Assembly (NCBI GenBank): GCA_964019135.1
Contig: OZ025256.1
Location: 18,235,911-18,299,910 of the forward strand
Origin: Arenicola marina
Lineage: Eukaryota > Annelida > Polychaeta > Arenicolidae
Direction of reading: 5' to 3'
Length of the DNA stretch: 64,000 nt
Shown: positions 8,230-19,076 of the stretch, piece by piece
Layout of the letters: the number at the start of each line of letters is the position of its first letter
Numbering within the stretch: position 1 is the first letter of the stretch
The notes under the pieces: generated by a model
What the model saw: only the letters and a program-made list of their open reading frames with translations
Databases searched by the model: none
Told to the model about the DNA's origin: nothing
Translations under genes and position numbers: made by a program

Positions 8230-8850
8230 AGACATAGCCTGGGGAGATCCACTCTGTTCCGCCGTTGGGTCTCGGTTCCAGCCTGGGGTTTGCACGGGGA
8301 CTTTTAAACAGAATAGGCGCATTTGGAAATTCTGAATTATCTGGAGGCACACTGGGGCTAAATATCATATTTTTGTATAGATTCATCTTTTAATCTTAAT
8401 CTTTTTTTGGCGCGTGCTGGTGCCGGTGAATGCAACTTGGTTCCCAGCCTACGACTCTTCGCTAGATGGCGGTGTCAGACGGGCACTTTGCAGTTAAGGA
8501 CGATAGCAGCGCCCTCTCTCACAGAGAATTCAAAGTTTGGAACCAGGCTGCATTCACAGGCACCAGCACGCGCCAAAAACAAGTATGGCGCCCGGTTCAG
8601 ACGTTGGTGCTTCGAAAATCATCTTGCAGACACAGATACAGATGATCAATCTTTTTGATTGTTTGGAAGAATTTGATAGGTAAAAGATTAATCTATACAA
8701 AAATATGATATTTAGCCCCAGTGTGCCTCCAGATAATTCAGAATTTCCAAATGCGCCTATTCTGTTTAAAATCCCCGTGCAAACCCCAGGCTGGAACCGA
8801 GACCCAACGGCGGAACAGAGTGGGTCTGCCGAGGCTAATGGAGACACTGG
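8230..8850. repeat. Long inverted repeat (arms about 163 and 170 bp)
   Basis: The left arm (about 8230-8392) and right arm (about 8681-8850) are reverse complements with few mismatches. Both contain CTCTGTTCCGCCGTTGGGTC, then an AATTCTGAATTATCTGGAGG-like block, then TAAATATCATATTTTTGTAT. The 288-bp spacer carries a separate inverted-repeat element (8404-8579). This fits a fold-back element or head-to-head insertion of two copies of the same repeat. Confidence 0.85.
8404..8579. mobile_element. MITE-like element nested in the palindrome
   Basis: This 176-bp segment begins TTTTTGGCGCGTGCTGGTGC and ends with its complement, GCACCAGCACGCGCCAAAAA. The inverted repeat extends about 40 bp on each side with a few mismatches (GTGAATGCA..CTTGGTTCC against GTGAATGCA.CCTGGTTCC). 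No coding capacity and no clear target duplication. Confidence 0.75.
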
Positions 8851-8860
8851 TAGATCGAGC

Positions 8861-8951
8861 AGCCCCAGTTCTGTGGCTCTAAGACGGGCGGATACCCTGT
8901 AGACGGTCCCTGTCCGATTTTCGCCCGTCCTACAGCCACAGAACTGGGGCT
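8861..8951. repeat. Hairpin: 30-bp arms, 31-nt loop
   Basis: AGCCCCAGTTCTGTGGCT at 8861-8878 continues to a GACGGGCG block at 8890 and pairs with 8922-8951, with two or three mismatches. It lies immediately outside the right arm of the larger palindrome, so several nested or adjacent fold-back structures occupy 8230-8951. Confidence 0.82.
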
Positions 8952-9371
8952 ACCGGTAGAGGACCTACCAGGGTCCTACAGCGGGTGTAGGGTGTAGGGG
9001 GGGGGGTATCTTCGTAGGTGTGCTGATGTGGCCACTGTCCACCTGTCCACTATATGTCCGCGCGGTTCATCGGCCTCTGCCAGTCTCCAAGAAACCCCAG
9101 TACGTGGCAGCACTTCACTCATCGATAACCCCAGTTGGGGTCTCCAAGAATTGGGATGGCTGGTTCCACACTTAAAAAATTCTAAACGGTAGTATATAAT
9201 TAGGTTTTTATTTACAAGCAGACAAAATATAGGCATTGCCAGATAATGCGAACGTCCGTTACGGTGAAGTTGAACATAACATTTGAATCAAACTGCCGCC
9301 GCTTCCTCCGCGCTCTTCCGAAAACGAGCGCTTAACTACTTCGTTCATTATTAATCCCCACGCGGTCATCT
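8952..9371. other. Gene-free unique sequence before the 24-bp satellite
   Basis: Contains a 10-G run (8997-9006). No gene, RNA or known element recognised. Confidence 0.5.
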
Positions 9372-9410
9372 GCACTAAGCCCCACCTTTATGAGAGGTGG
9401 GGCTCAGTGC
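9372..9410. repeat. Inverted half-unit at the left edge of the satellite
   Basis: GCACTAAGCCCCACCT (9372-9387) is the reverse complement of the satellite's AGGTGGGGCTTAGTGC. It is followed, after a 7-nt loop, by the first direct copy (9395-9410, with one C-for-T change). The array therefore starts with a 16-bp-stem hairpin; all later units are direct. Confidence 0.9.
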
Positions 9411-12400
9411 TCTATGAGAGGTGGGGCTTAGTGCTCTATGAGAGGTGGGGCTTAGTGCTCTATGAGAGGTGGGGCTTAGTGCTCTATGAGAGGTGGGGCT
9501 TAGTGCTCTATGAGAGGTGGGGCTTAGTGCTCTATGAGAGGTGGGGCTTAGTGCTCTATGAGAGGTGGGGCTTAGTGCTCTATGAGAGGTGGGGCTTAGT
9601 GCTCTATGAGAGGTGGGGCTTAGTGCTCTATGAGAGGTGGGGCTTAGTGCTCTATGAGAGGTGGGGCTTAGTGCTCTATGAGAGGTGGGGCTTAGTGCTC
9701 TATGAGAGGTGGGGCTTAGTGCTCTATGAGAGGTGGGGCTTAGTGCTCTATGAGAGGTGGGGCTTAGTGCTCTATGAGAGGTGGGGCTTAGTGCTCTATG
9801 AGAGGTGGGGCTTAGTGCTCTATGAGAGGTGGGGCTTAGTGCTCTATGAGAGGTGGGGCTTAGTGCTCTATGAGAGGTGGAGCTTAGTGCTCTATGAGAG
9901 GTGGGGCTTAGTGCTCTATGAGAGGTGGGGCTTAGTGCTCTATGAGAGGTGGAGCTTAGTGCTCTATGAGAGGTGGGGCTTAGTGCTCTATGAGAGGTGG
10001 GGCTTAGTGCTCTATGAGAGGTGGGGCTTAGTGCTCTATGAGAGGTGGAGCTTAGTGCTCTATGAGAGGTGGGGCTTAGTGCTCTATGAGAGGTGGGGCT
10101 TAGTGCTCTGAGAGGTGGGGCTTAGTGCTCTATGAGAGGTGGGGCTTAGTGCTCTATGAGAGGTGGGGCTTAGTGCTCTATGAGAGGTGGGGCTTAGTGC
10201 TCTATGAGAGGTGGAGCTTAGTGCTCTATGAGAGGTGGGGCTTAGTGCTCTATGAGAGGTGGGGCTTAGTGCTCTATGAGAGGTGGGGCTTAGTGCTCTA
10301 TGAGAGGTGGAGCTTAGTGCTCTATGAGAGGTGGGGCTTAGTGCTCTATGAGAGGTGGGGCTTAGTGCTCTATGAGAGGTGGGGCTTAGTGCTCTATGAG
10401 AGGTGGGGCTTAGTGCTCTATGAGAGGTGGGGCTTAGTGCTCTATGAGAGGTGGGGCTTAGTGCTCTATGAGAGGTGGGGCTTAGTGCTCTATGAGAGGT
10501 GGGGCTTAGTGCTCTATGAGAGGTGGGGCTTAGTGCTCTATGAGAGGTGGGGCTTAGTGCTCTATGAGAGGTGGGGCTTAGTGCTCTATGAGAGGTGGGG
10601 CTTAGTGCTCTATGAGAGGTGGAGCTTAGTGCTCTATGAGAGGTGGGGCTTAGTGCTCTATGAGAGGTGGGGCTTAGTGCTCTATGAGAGGTGGGGCTTA
10701 GTGCTCTATGAGAGGTGGGGCTTAGTGCTCTATGAGAGGTGGGGCTTAGTGCTCTATGAGAGGTGGGGCTTAGTGCTCTATGAGAGGTGGGGCTTAGTGC
10801 TCTATGAGAGGTGGGGCTTAGTGCTCTATGAGAGGTGGGGCTTAGTGCTCTATGAGAGGTGGGGCTTAGTGCTCTATGAGAGGTGGGGCTTAGTGCTCTA
10901 TGAGAGGTGGGGCTTAGTGCTCTACGAGAGGTGGGGCTTAGTGCTCTATGAGAGGTGGGGCTTAGTGCTCTATGAGAGGTGGAGCTTAGTGCTCTATGAG
11001 AGGTGGGGCTTAGTGCTCTATGAGAGGTGGAGCTTAGTGCTCTATGAGAGGTGGGGCTTAGTGCTCTATGAGAGGTGGGGCTTAGTGCTCTATGAGAGGT
11101 GGGGCTTAGTGCTCTATGAGAGGTGGAGCTTAGTGCTCTATGAGAGGTGGGGCTTAGTGCTCTATGAGAGGTGGGGCTTAGTGCTCTATGAGAGGTGGGG
11201 CTTAGTGCTCTATGAGAGGTGGGGCTTAGTGCTCTATGAGAGGTGGAGCTTAGTCCTCTATGAGAGGTGGGGCTTAGTGCTCTATGAGAGGTGGGGCTTA
11301 GTGCTCTATGAGAGGTGGGGCTTAGTGCTCTATGAGAGGTGGGGCTTAGTGCTCTATGAGAGGTGGGGCTTAGTGCTCTATGAGAGGTGGGGCTTAGTGC
11401 TCTATGAGAGGTGGGGCTTAGTGCTCTATGAGAGGTGGGGCTTAGTGCTCTATGAGAGGTGGGGCTTAGTGCTCTATGAGAGGTGGGGCTTAGTGCTCTA
11501 TGAGAGGTGGGGCTTAGTGCTCTATGAGAGGTGGGGCTTAGTGCTCTATGAGAGGTGGGGCTTAGTGCTCTATGAGAGGTGGGGCTTAGTGCTCTATGAG
11601 AGGTGGGGCTTAGTGCTCTATGAGAGGTGGAGCTTAGTGCTCTATGAGAGGTGGGGCTTAGTGCTCTATGAGAGGTGGGGCTTAGTGCTCTATGAGAGGT
11701 GGGGCTTAGTGCTTTATGAGAGGTGGGGCTTAGTGCCCTATGAGAGGTGGGGCTTAGTGCTCTATGAGAGGTGGGGCTTAGTGCTCTATGAGAGGTGGGG
11801 CTTAGTGCTCTATGAGAGGTGGGGCTTAGTGCTCTATGAGAGGTGGGGCTTAGTGCTCTATGAGAGGTGGGGCTTAGTGCTCTATGAGAGGTGGGGCTTA
11901 GTGCTCTATGAGAGGTGGGGCTTAGTGCTCTATGAGAGGTGGGGCTTAGTGCTCTATGAGAGGTGGGGCTTAGTGCTCTATGAGAGGTGGGGCTTAGTGC
12001 TCTATGAGAGGTGGGGCTTAGTGCTCTATGAGAGGTGGGGCTTAGTGCTCTATGAGAGGTGGGGCTTAGTGCTCTATGAGAGGTGGGGCTTAGTGCTCTA
12101 TGAGAGGTGGGGCTTAGTCCTCTATGAGAGGTGGGGCTTAGTGCTCTATGAGAGGTGGGGCTTAGTGCTCTATGAGAGGTGGGGCTTAGTGCTCTATGAG
12201 AGGTGGGGCTTAGTGCTCTATGAGAGGTGGGGCTTAGTGCTCTATGAGAGGTGGGGCTTAGTGCTCTATGAGAGGTGGGGCTTAGTGCTCTATGAGAGGT
12301 GGGGCTTAGTGCTCTATGAGAGGTGGGGCTTAGTGCTCTATGAGAGGTGGGGCTTAGTGCTCTATGAGAGGTGGGGCTTAGTGCTCTATGAGAGGTGGGG

Positions 12401-15400
12401 CTTAGTGCTCTATGAGAGGTGGGGCTTAGTGCTCTATGAGAGGTGGGGCTTAGTGCTCTATGAGAGGTGGGGCTTAGTGCTCTATGAGAGGTGGGGCTTA
12501 GTGCTCTATGAGAGGTGGGGCTTAGTGCTCTATGAGAGGTGGGGCTTAGTGCTCTATGAGAGGTGGGGCTTAGTGCTCTATGAGAGGTGGAGCTTAGTGC
12601 TCTATGAGAGGTGGGGCTTAGTGCTCTATGAGAGGTGGAGCTTAGTGCTCTATGAGAGGTGGGGCTTAGTGCTCTATGAGAGGTGGAGCTTAGTGCTCTA
12701 TGAGAGGTGGGGCTTAGTGCTCTATGAGAGGTGGGGCTTAGTGCTCTATGAGAGGTGGGGCTTAGTGCTCTATGAGAGGTGGAGCTTAGTGCTCTATGAG
12801 AGGTGGGGCTTAGTGCTCTATGAGAGGTGGGGCTTAGTGCTCTATGAGAGGTGGGGCTTAGTGCTCTATGAGAGGTGGGGCTTAGTGCTCTATGAGAGGT
12901 GGGGCTTAGTGCTCTATGAGAGGTGGGGCTTAGTGCTCTATGAGAGGTGGGGCTTAGTGCTCTATGAGAGGTGGGGCTTAGTGCTCTATGAGAGGTGGGG
13001 CTTAGTGCTCTATGAGAGGTGGGGCTTAGTGCTCTATGAGAGGTGGGGCTTAGTGCTCTATGAGAGGTGGGGCTTAGTGCTCTATGAGAGGTGGGGCTTA
13101 GTGCTCTATGAGAGGTGGGGCTTAGTGCTCTATGAGAGGTGGGGCTTAGTGCTCTATGAGAGGTGGGGCTTAGTGCTCTATGAGAGGTGGGGCTTAGTGC
13201 TCTATGAGAGGTGGGGCTTAGTGCTCTATGAGAGGTGGGGCTTAGTGCTCTATGAGAGGTGGGGCTTAGTGCTCTATGAGAGGTGGGGCTTAGTGCTCTA
13301 TGAGAGGTGGGGCTTAGTGCTCTATGAGAGGTGGGGCTTAGTGCTCTATGAGAGGTGGGGCTTAGTGCTCTATGAGAGGTGGGGCTTAGTGCTCTATGAG
13401 AGGTGGAGCTTAGTGCTCTATGAGAGGTGGGGCTTAGTGCTCTATGAGAGGTGGGGCTTAGTGCTCTATGAGAGGTGGGGCTTAGTGCTCTATGAGAGGT
13501 GGGGCTTAGTGCTCTATGAGAGGTGGAGCTTAGTGCTCTATGAGAGGTGGGGCTTAGTGCTCTATGAGAGGTGGGGCTTAGTGCTCTATGAGAGGTGGGG
13601 CTTAGTGCTCTATGAGAGGTGGGGCTTAGTGCTCTATGAGAGGTGGAGCTTAGTGCTCTATGAGAGGTGGAGCTTAGTGCTCTATGAGAGGTGGGGCTTA
13701 GTGCTCTATGAGAGGTGGGGCTTAGTGCTCTATGAGAGGTGGGGCTTAGTGCTCTATGAGAGGTGGGGCTTAGTGCTCTATGAGAGGTGGGGCTTAGTGC
13801 TCTATGAGAGGTGGAGCTTAGTGCTCTATGAGAGGTGGGGCTTAGTGCTCTATGAGAGGTGGGGCTTAGTGCTCTATGAGAGGTGGGGCTTAGTGCTCTA
13901 TGAGAGGTGGGGCTTAGTGCTCTATGAGAGGTGGGGCTTAGTGCTCTATGAGAGGTGGGGCTTAGTGCTCTATGAGAGGTGGGGCTTAGTGCTCTATGAG
14001 AGGTGGGGCTTAGTGCTCTATGAGAGGTGGGGCTTAGTGCTCTATGAGAGGTGGGGCTTAGTGCTCTATGAGAGGTGGGGCTTAGTGCTCTATGAGAGGT
14101 GGGGCTTAGTGCTCTATGAGAGTTGGGGCTTAGTGCTCTATGAGAGGTGGGGCTTAGTGCTCTATGAGAGGTGGGGCTTAGTGCTCTATGAGAGGTGGAG
14201 CTTAGTGCTCTATGAGAGGTGGGGCTTAGTGCTCTATGAGAGGTGGGGCTTAGTGCTCTATGATAGGTGGGGCTTAGTGCTCTATGAGAGGTGGGGCTTA
14301 GTGCTCTATGAGAGGTGGAGCTTAGTGCTCTATGAGAGGTGGGGCTTAGTGCTCTATGAGAGGTAGGGCTTAGTGCTCTATGAGAGGTGGGGCTTAGTGC
14401 TCTATGAGAGGTGGGGCTTAGTGCTCTATGAGAGGTGGGGCTTAGTGCTCTATGAGAGGTGGGGCTTAGTGCTCTATGAGAGGTGGAGCTTAGTGCTCTA
14501 TGAGAGGTGGGGCTTTGTGCTCTATGAGAGGTGGGGCTTAGTGCTCTATGAGAGGTGGGGCTTAGTGCTCTATGAGAGGTGGGGCTTAGTGCTCTATGAG
14601 AGGTGGGGCTTAGTGCTCTATGAGAGGTGGGGCTTAGTGCTCTATGAGAGGTGGAGCTTAGTGCTCTATGAGAGGTGGGGCTTAGTGCTCTATGAGAGGT
14701 GGGGCTTAGTGCTCTATGAGAGGTGGGGCTTAGTGCTCTATGAGAGGTGGAGCTTAGTGCTCTATGAGAGGTGGGGCTTAGTGCTCTATGAGAGGTGGAG
14801 CTTAGTGCTCTATGAGAGGTGGGGCTTAGTGCTCTATGAGAGGTGGGGCTTAGTGCTCTATGAGAGGTGGGGCTTAGTGCTCTATGAGAGGTGGGGCTTA
14901 GTGCTCTATGAGAGGTGGGGCTTAGTGCTCTATGAGAGGTGGGGCTTAGTGCTCTATGAGAGGTGGAGCTTAGTGCTCTATGAGAGGTGGAGCTTAGTGC
15001 TCTATGAGAGGTGGAGCTTAGTGCTCTATGAGAGGTGGGGCTTAGTGCTCTATGAGAGGTGGGGCTTAGTGCTCTATGAGAGGTGGGGCTTAGTGCTCTA
15101 TGAGAGGTGGGGCTTAGTGCTCTATGAGAGGTGGGGCTTAGTGCTCTATGAGAGGTGGGGCTTAGTGCTCTATGAGAGGTGGGGCTTAGTGCTCTATGAG
15201 AGGTGGGGCTTAGTGCTCTATGAGAGGTGGGGCTTAGTGCTCTATGAGAGGTGGGGCTTAGTGCTCTATGAGAGGTGGGGCTTAGTGCTCTATGAGAGGT
15301 GGGGCTTAGTGCTCTATGAGAGGTGGAGCTTAGTGCTCTATGAGAGGTGGAGCTTAGTGCTCTATGAGAGGTGGGGCTTAGTGCTCTATGAGAGGTGGGG

Positions 15401-18400
15401 CTTAGTGCTCTATGAGAGGTGGGGCTTAGTGCTCTATGAGAGGTGGGGCTTAGTGCTCTATGAGAGGTGGAGCTTAGTGCTCTATGAGAGGTGGGGCTTA
15501 GTGCTCTATGAGAGGTGGGGCTTAGTGCTCTATGAGAGGTGGGGCTTAGTGCTCTATGAGAGGTGGGGCTTAGTGCTCTATGAGAGGTGGGGCTTAGTGC
15601 TCTATGAGAGGTGGGGCTTAGTGCTCTATGAGAGGTGGAGCTTAGTGCTCTATGAGAGGTGGGGCTTAGTGCTCTATGAGAGGTGGGGCTTAGTGCTCTA
15701 TGAGAGGTGGGGCTTAGTGCTCTATGAGAGGTGGAGCTTAGTGCTCTATGAGAGGTGGGGCTTAGTGCTCTATGAGAGGTGGGGCTTAGTGCTCTATGAG
15801 AGGTGGGGCTTAGTGCTCTATGAGAGGTGGGGCTTAGTGCTCTATGAGAGGTGGGGCTTAGTGCTCTATGAGAGGTGGGCTTAGTGCTCTATGAGAGGTG
15901 GGGCTTAGTGCTCTATGAGAGGTGGGGCTTAGTGCTCTATGAGAGGTGGAGCTTAGTGCTCTATGAGAGGTGGGGCTTAGTGCTCTATGAGAGGTGGGGC
16001 TTAGTGCTCTATGAGAGGTGGGGCTTAGTGCTCTATGAGAGGTGGAGCTTAGTGCTCTATGAGAGGTGGGGCTTAGTGCTCTATGAGAGGTGGGGCTTAG
16101 TGCTCTATGAGAGGTGGGGCTTAGTGCTCTATGAGAGGTGGGCTTAGTGCTCTATGAGAGGTGGGGCTTAGTGCTCTATGAGAGGTGGGGCTTAGTGCTC
16201 TATGAGAGGTGGGGCTTAGTGCTCTATGAGAGGTGGGGCTTAGTGCTCTATGAGAGGTGGGGCTTAGTGCTCTATGAGAGGTGGGGCTTAGTGCTCTATG
16301 AGAGGTGGGGCTTAGTGCTCTATGAGAGGTGGGGCTTAGTGCTCTATGAGAGGTGGGGCTTAGTGCTCTATGAGAGGTGGGGCTTAGTGCTCTATGAGAG
16401 GTGGGGCTTAGTGCTCTATGAGAGGTGGAGCTTAGTGCTCTATGAGAGGTGGGGCTTAGTGCTCTATGAGAGGTGGAGCTTAGTGCTCTATGAGAGGTGG
16501 GGCTTAGTGCTCTATGAGAGGTGGGGCTTAGTGCTCTATGAGAGGTGGGGCTTAGTGCTCTATGAGAGGTGGAGCTTAGTGCTCTATGAGAGGTGGGGCT
16601 TAGTGCTCTATGAGAGGTGGGGCTTAGTGCTCTATGAGAGGTGGGGCTTAGTGCTCTATGAGAGGTGGGGCTTAGTGCTCTATGAGAGGTGGGGCTTAGT
16701 GCTCTATGAGAGGTGGGGCTTAGTGCTCTATGAGAGGTGGGGCTTAGTGCTCTATGAGAGGTGGGGCTTAGTGCTCTATGAGAGGTGGAGCTTAGTGCTC
16801 TATGAGAGGTGGGGCTTAGTGCTCTATGAGAGGTGGAGCTTAGTGCTCTATGAGAGGTGGGGCTTAGTGCTCTATGAGAGGTGGGGCTTAGTGCTCTATG
16901 AGAGGTGGGGCTTAGTGCTCTATGAGAGGTGGAGCTTAGTGCTCTATGAGAGGTGGGGCTTAGTGCTCTATGAGAGGTGGGGCTTAGTGCTCTATGAGAG
17001 GTGGGGCTTAGTGCTCTATGAGAGGTGGGGCTTAGTGCTCTATGAGAGGTGGAGCTTAGTGCTCTATGAGAGGTGGGGCTTAGTGCTCTATGAGAGGTGG
17101 GGCTTAGTGCTCTATGAGAGGTGGGGCTTAGTGCTCTATGAGAGGTGGGGCTTAGTGCTCTATGAGAGGTGGGGCTTAGTGCTCTATGAGAGGTGGGGCT
17201 TAGTGCTCTATGAGAGGTGGGGCTTAGTGCTCTATGAGAGGTGGGGCTTAGTGCTCTATGAGAGGTGGGGCTTAGTGCTCTATGAGAGGTGGGGCTTAGT
17301 GCTCTATGAGAGGTGGGGCTTAGTGCTCTATGAGAGGTGGGGCTTAGTGCTCTATGAGAGGTGGGGCTTAGTGCTCTATGAGAGGTGGGGCTTAGTGCTC
17401 TATGAGAGGTGGGGCTTAGTGCTCTATGAGAGGTGGGGCTTAGTGCTCTATGAGAGGTGGGGCTTAGTGCTCTATGAGAGGTGGGGCTTAGTGCTCTATG
17501 AGAGGTGGGGCTTAGTGCTCTATGAGAGGTGGGGCTTAGTGCTCTATGAGAGGTGGGGCTTAGTGCTCTATGAGAGGTGGGGCTTAGTGCTCTATGAGAG
17601 GTGGGGCTTAGTGCTCTATGAGAGGTGGGGCTTAGTGCTCTATGAGAGGTGGGGCTTAGTGCTCTATGAGAGGTGGGGCTTAGTGCTCTATGAGAGGTGG
17701 GGCTTAGTGCTCTATGAGAGGTGGGGCTTAGTGCTCTATGAGAGGTGGGGCTTAGTGCTCTATGAGAGGTGGGGCTTAGTGCTCTATGAGAGGTGGGGCT
17801 TAGTGCTCTATGAGAGGTGGGGCTTAGTGCTCTATGAGAGGTGGGGCTTAGTGCTCTATGAGAGGTGGGGCTTAGTGCTCTATGAGAGGTGGGGCTTAGT
17901 GCTCTATGAGAGGTGGGGCTTAGTGCTCTATGAGAGGTGGGGCTTAGTGCTCTATGAGAGGTGGGGCTTAGTGCTCTATGAGAGGTGAGGCTTAGTGCTC
18001 TATGAGAGGTGGGGCTTAGTGCTCTATGAGAGGTGGGGCTTAGTGCTCTATGAGAGGTGGGGCTTAGTGCTCTATGAGAGGTGGGGCTTAGTGCTCTATG
18101 AGAGGTGGGGCTTAGTGCTCTATGAGAGGTGGGGCTTAGTGCTCTATGAGAGGTGGGGCTTAGTGCTCTATGAGAGGTGGGGCTTAGTGCTCTATGAGAG
18201 GTGGGGCTTAGTGCTCTATGAGAGGTGGGGCTTAGTGCTCTATGAGAGGTGGGGCTTAGTGCTCTATGAGAGGTGGGGCTTAGTGCTCTATGAGAGGTGG
18301 GGCTTAGTGCTCTATGAGAGGTGGGGCTTAGTGCTCTATGAGAGGTGGGGCTTAGTGCTCTATGAGAGGTGGGGCTTAGTGCTCTATGAGAGGTGGGGCT

Positions 18401-18876
18401 TAGTGCTCTATGAGAGGTGGGGCTTAGTGCTCTATGAGAGGTGGGGCTTAGTGCTCTATGAGAGGTGGGGCTTAGTGCTCTATGAGAGGTGGGGCTTAGT
18501 GCTCTATGAGAGGTGGGGCTTAGTGCTCTATGAGAGGTGGGGCTTAGTGCTCTATGAGAGGTGGGGCTTAGTGCTCTATGAGAGGTGGGGGCTTAGTGCT
18601 CTATGAGAGGTGGGGCTTAGTGCTCTCGAGAGGTGGGGCTTAGTGCTCTATGAGAGGTGGGGCTTAGTGCTCTATGAGAGGTGGGGCTTAGTCCTCTATG
18701 AGAGGTGGGGCTTAGTGCTCTATGAGAGGTGGGGCTTAGTGCTCTATGAGAGGTGGGGCTTAGTGCTCTATGAGTGGTGGGGCTTAGTGCTCTATGAGAG
18801 GTGGGGCTTAGTGCTCTATGAGAGGTGGGGCTTAGTGCTCTATGAGAGGTGGGGCTTAGTGCTCTATGAGAGGTGG
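9388..18876. repeat. 24-bp satellite, about 395 copies
   Basis: A tandem array with core ATGAGAGGTGGGGCTTAG plus TGCTCT (24 bp in all). Units are nearly identical. The main variant is GGGGCTT to GGAGCTT. Because 24 is divisible by 3, open frames run along both strands (plus: LYERWGLV repeated; minus: HRALSPTS repeated); I do not regard them as genes. Frame breaks occur near 10110 (2-bp loss), 14365 and 17988 (stops), 15879 and 16141 (1-bp losses), 18590 (1-bp gain) and 18627. The right end is the assembly gap. Confidence 0.97.
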
Positions 18877-19076
18877 NNNNNNNNNNNNNNNNNNNNNNNN
18901 NNNNNNNNNNNNNNNNNNNNNNNNNNNNNNNNNNNNNNNNNNNNNNNNNNNNNNNNNNNNNNNNNNNNNNNNNNNNNNNNNNNNNNNNNNNNNNNNNNNN
19001 NNNNNNNNNNNNNNNNNNNNNNNNNNNNNNNNNNNNNNNNNNNNNNNNNNNNNNNNNNNNNNNNNNNNNNNNNNNN
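18877..19076. other. Assembly gap (200 N)
   Basis: A run of 200 N, a round number that usually marks a gap of unknown size. It lies exactly between the 24-bp and 20-bp satellites, so their true junction and the real lengths of both arrays are not known here. Confidence 0.97.

Noticed and set aside
9407-18606. Plus-strand LYERWGLV-repeat proteins of up to about 1,400 residues.
   Set aside because: The unit is 24 bp, so any frame without a stop stays open; the opposite strand is open too. Frame breaks are not avoided and the first Met is just the ATG of the unit.
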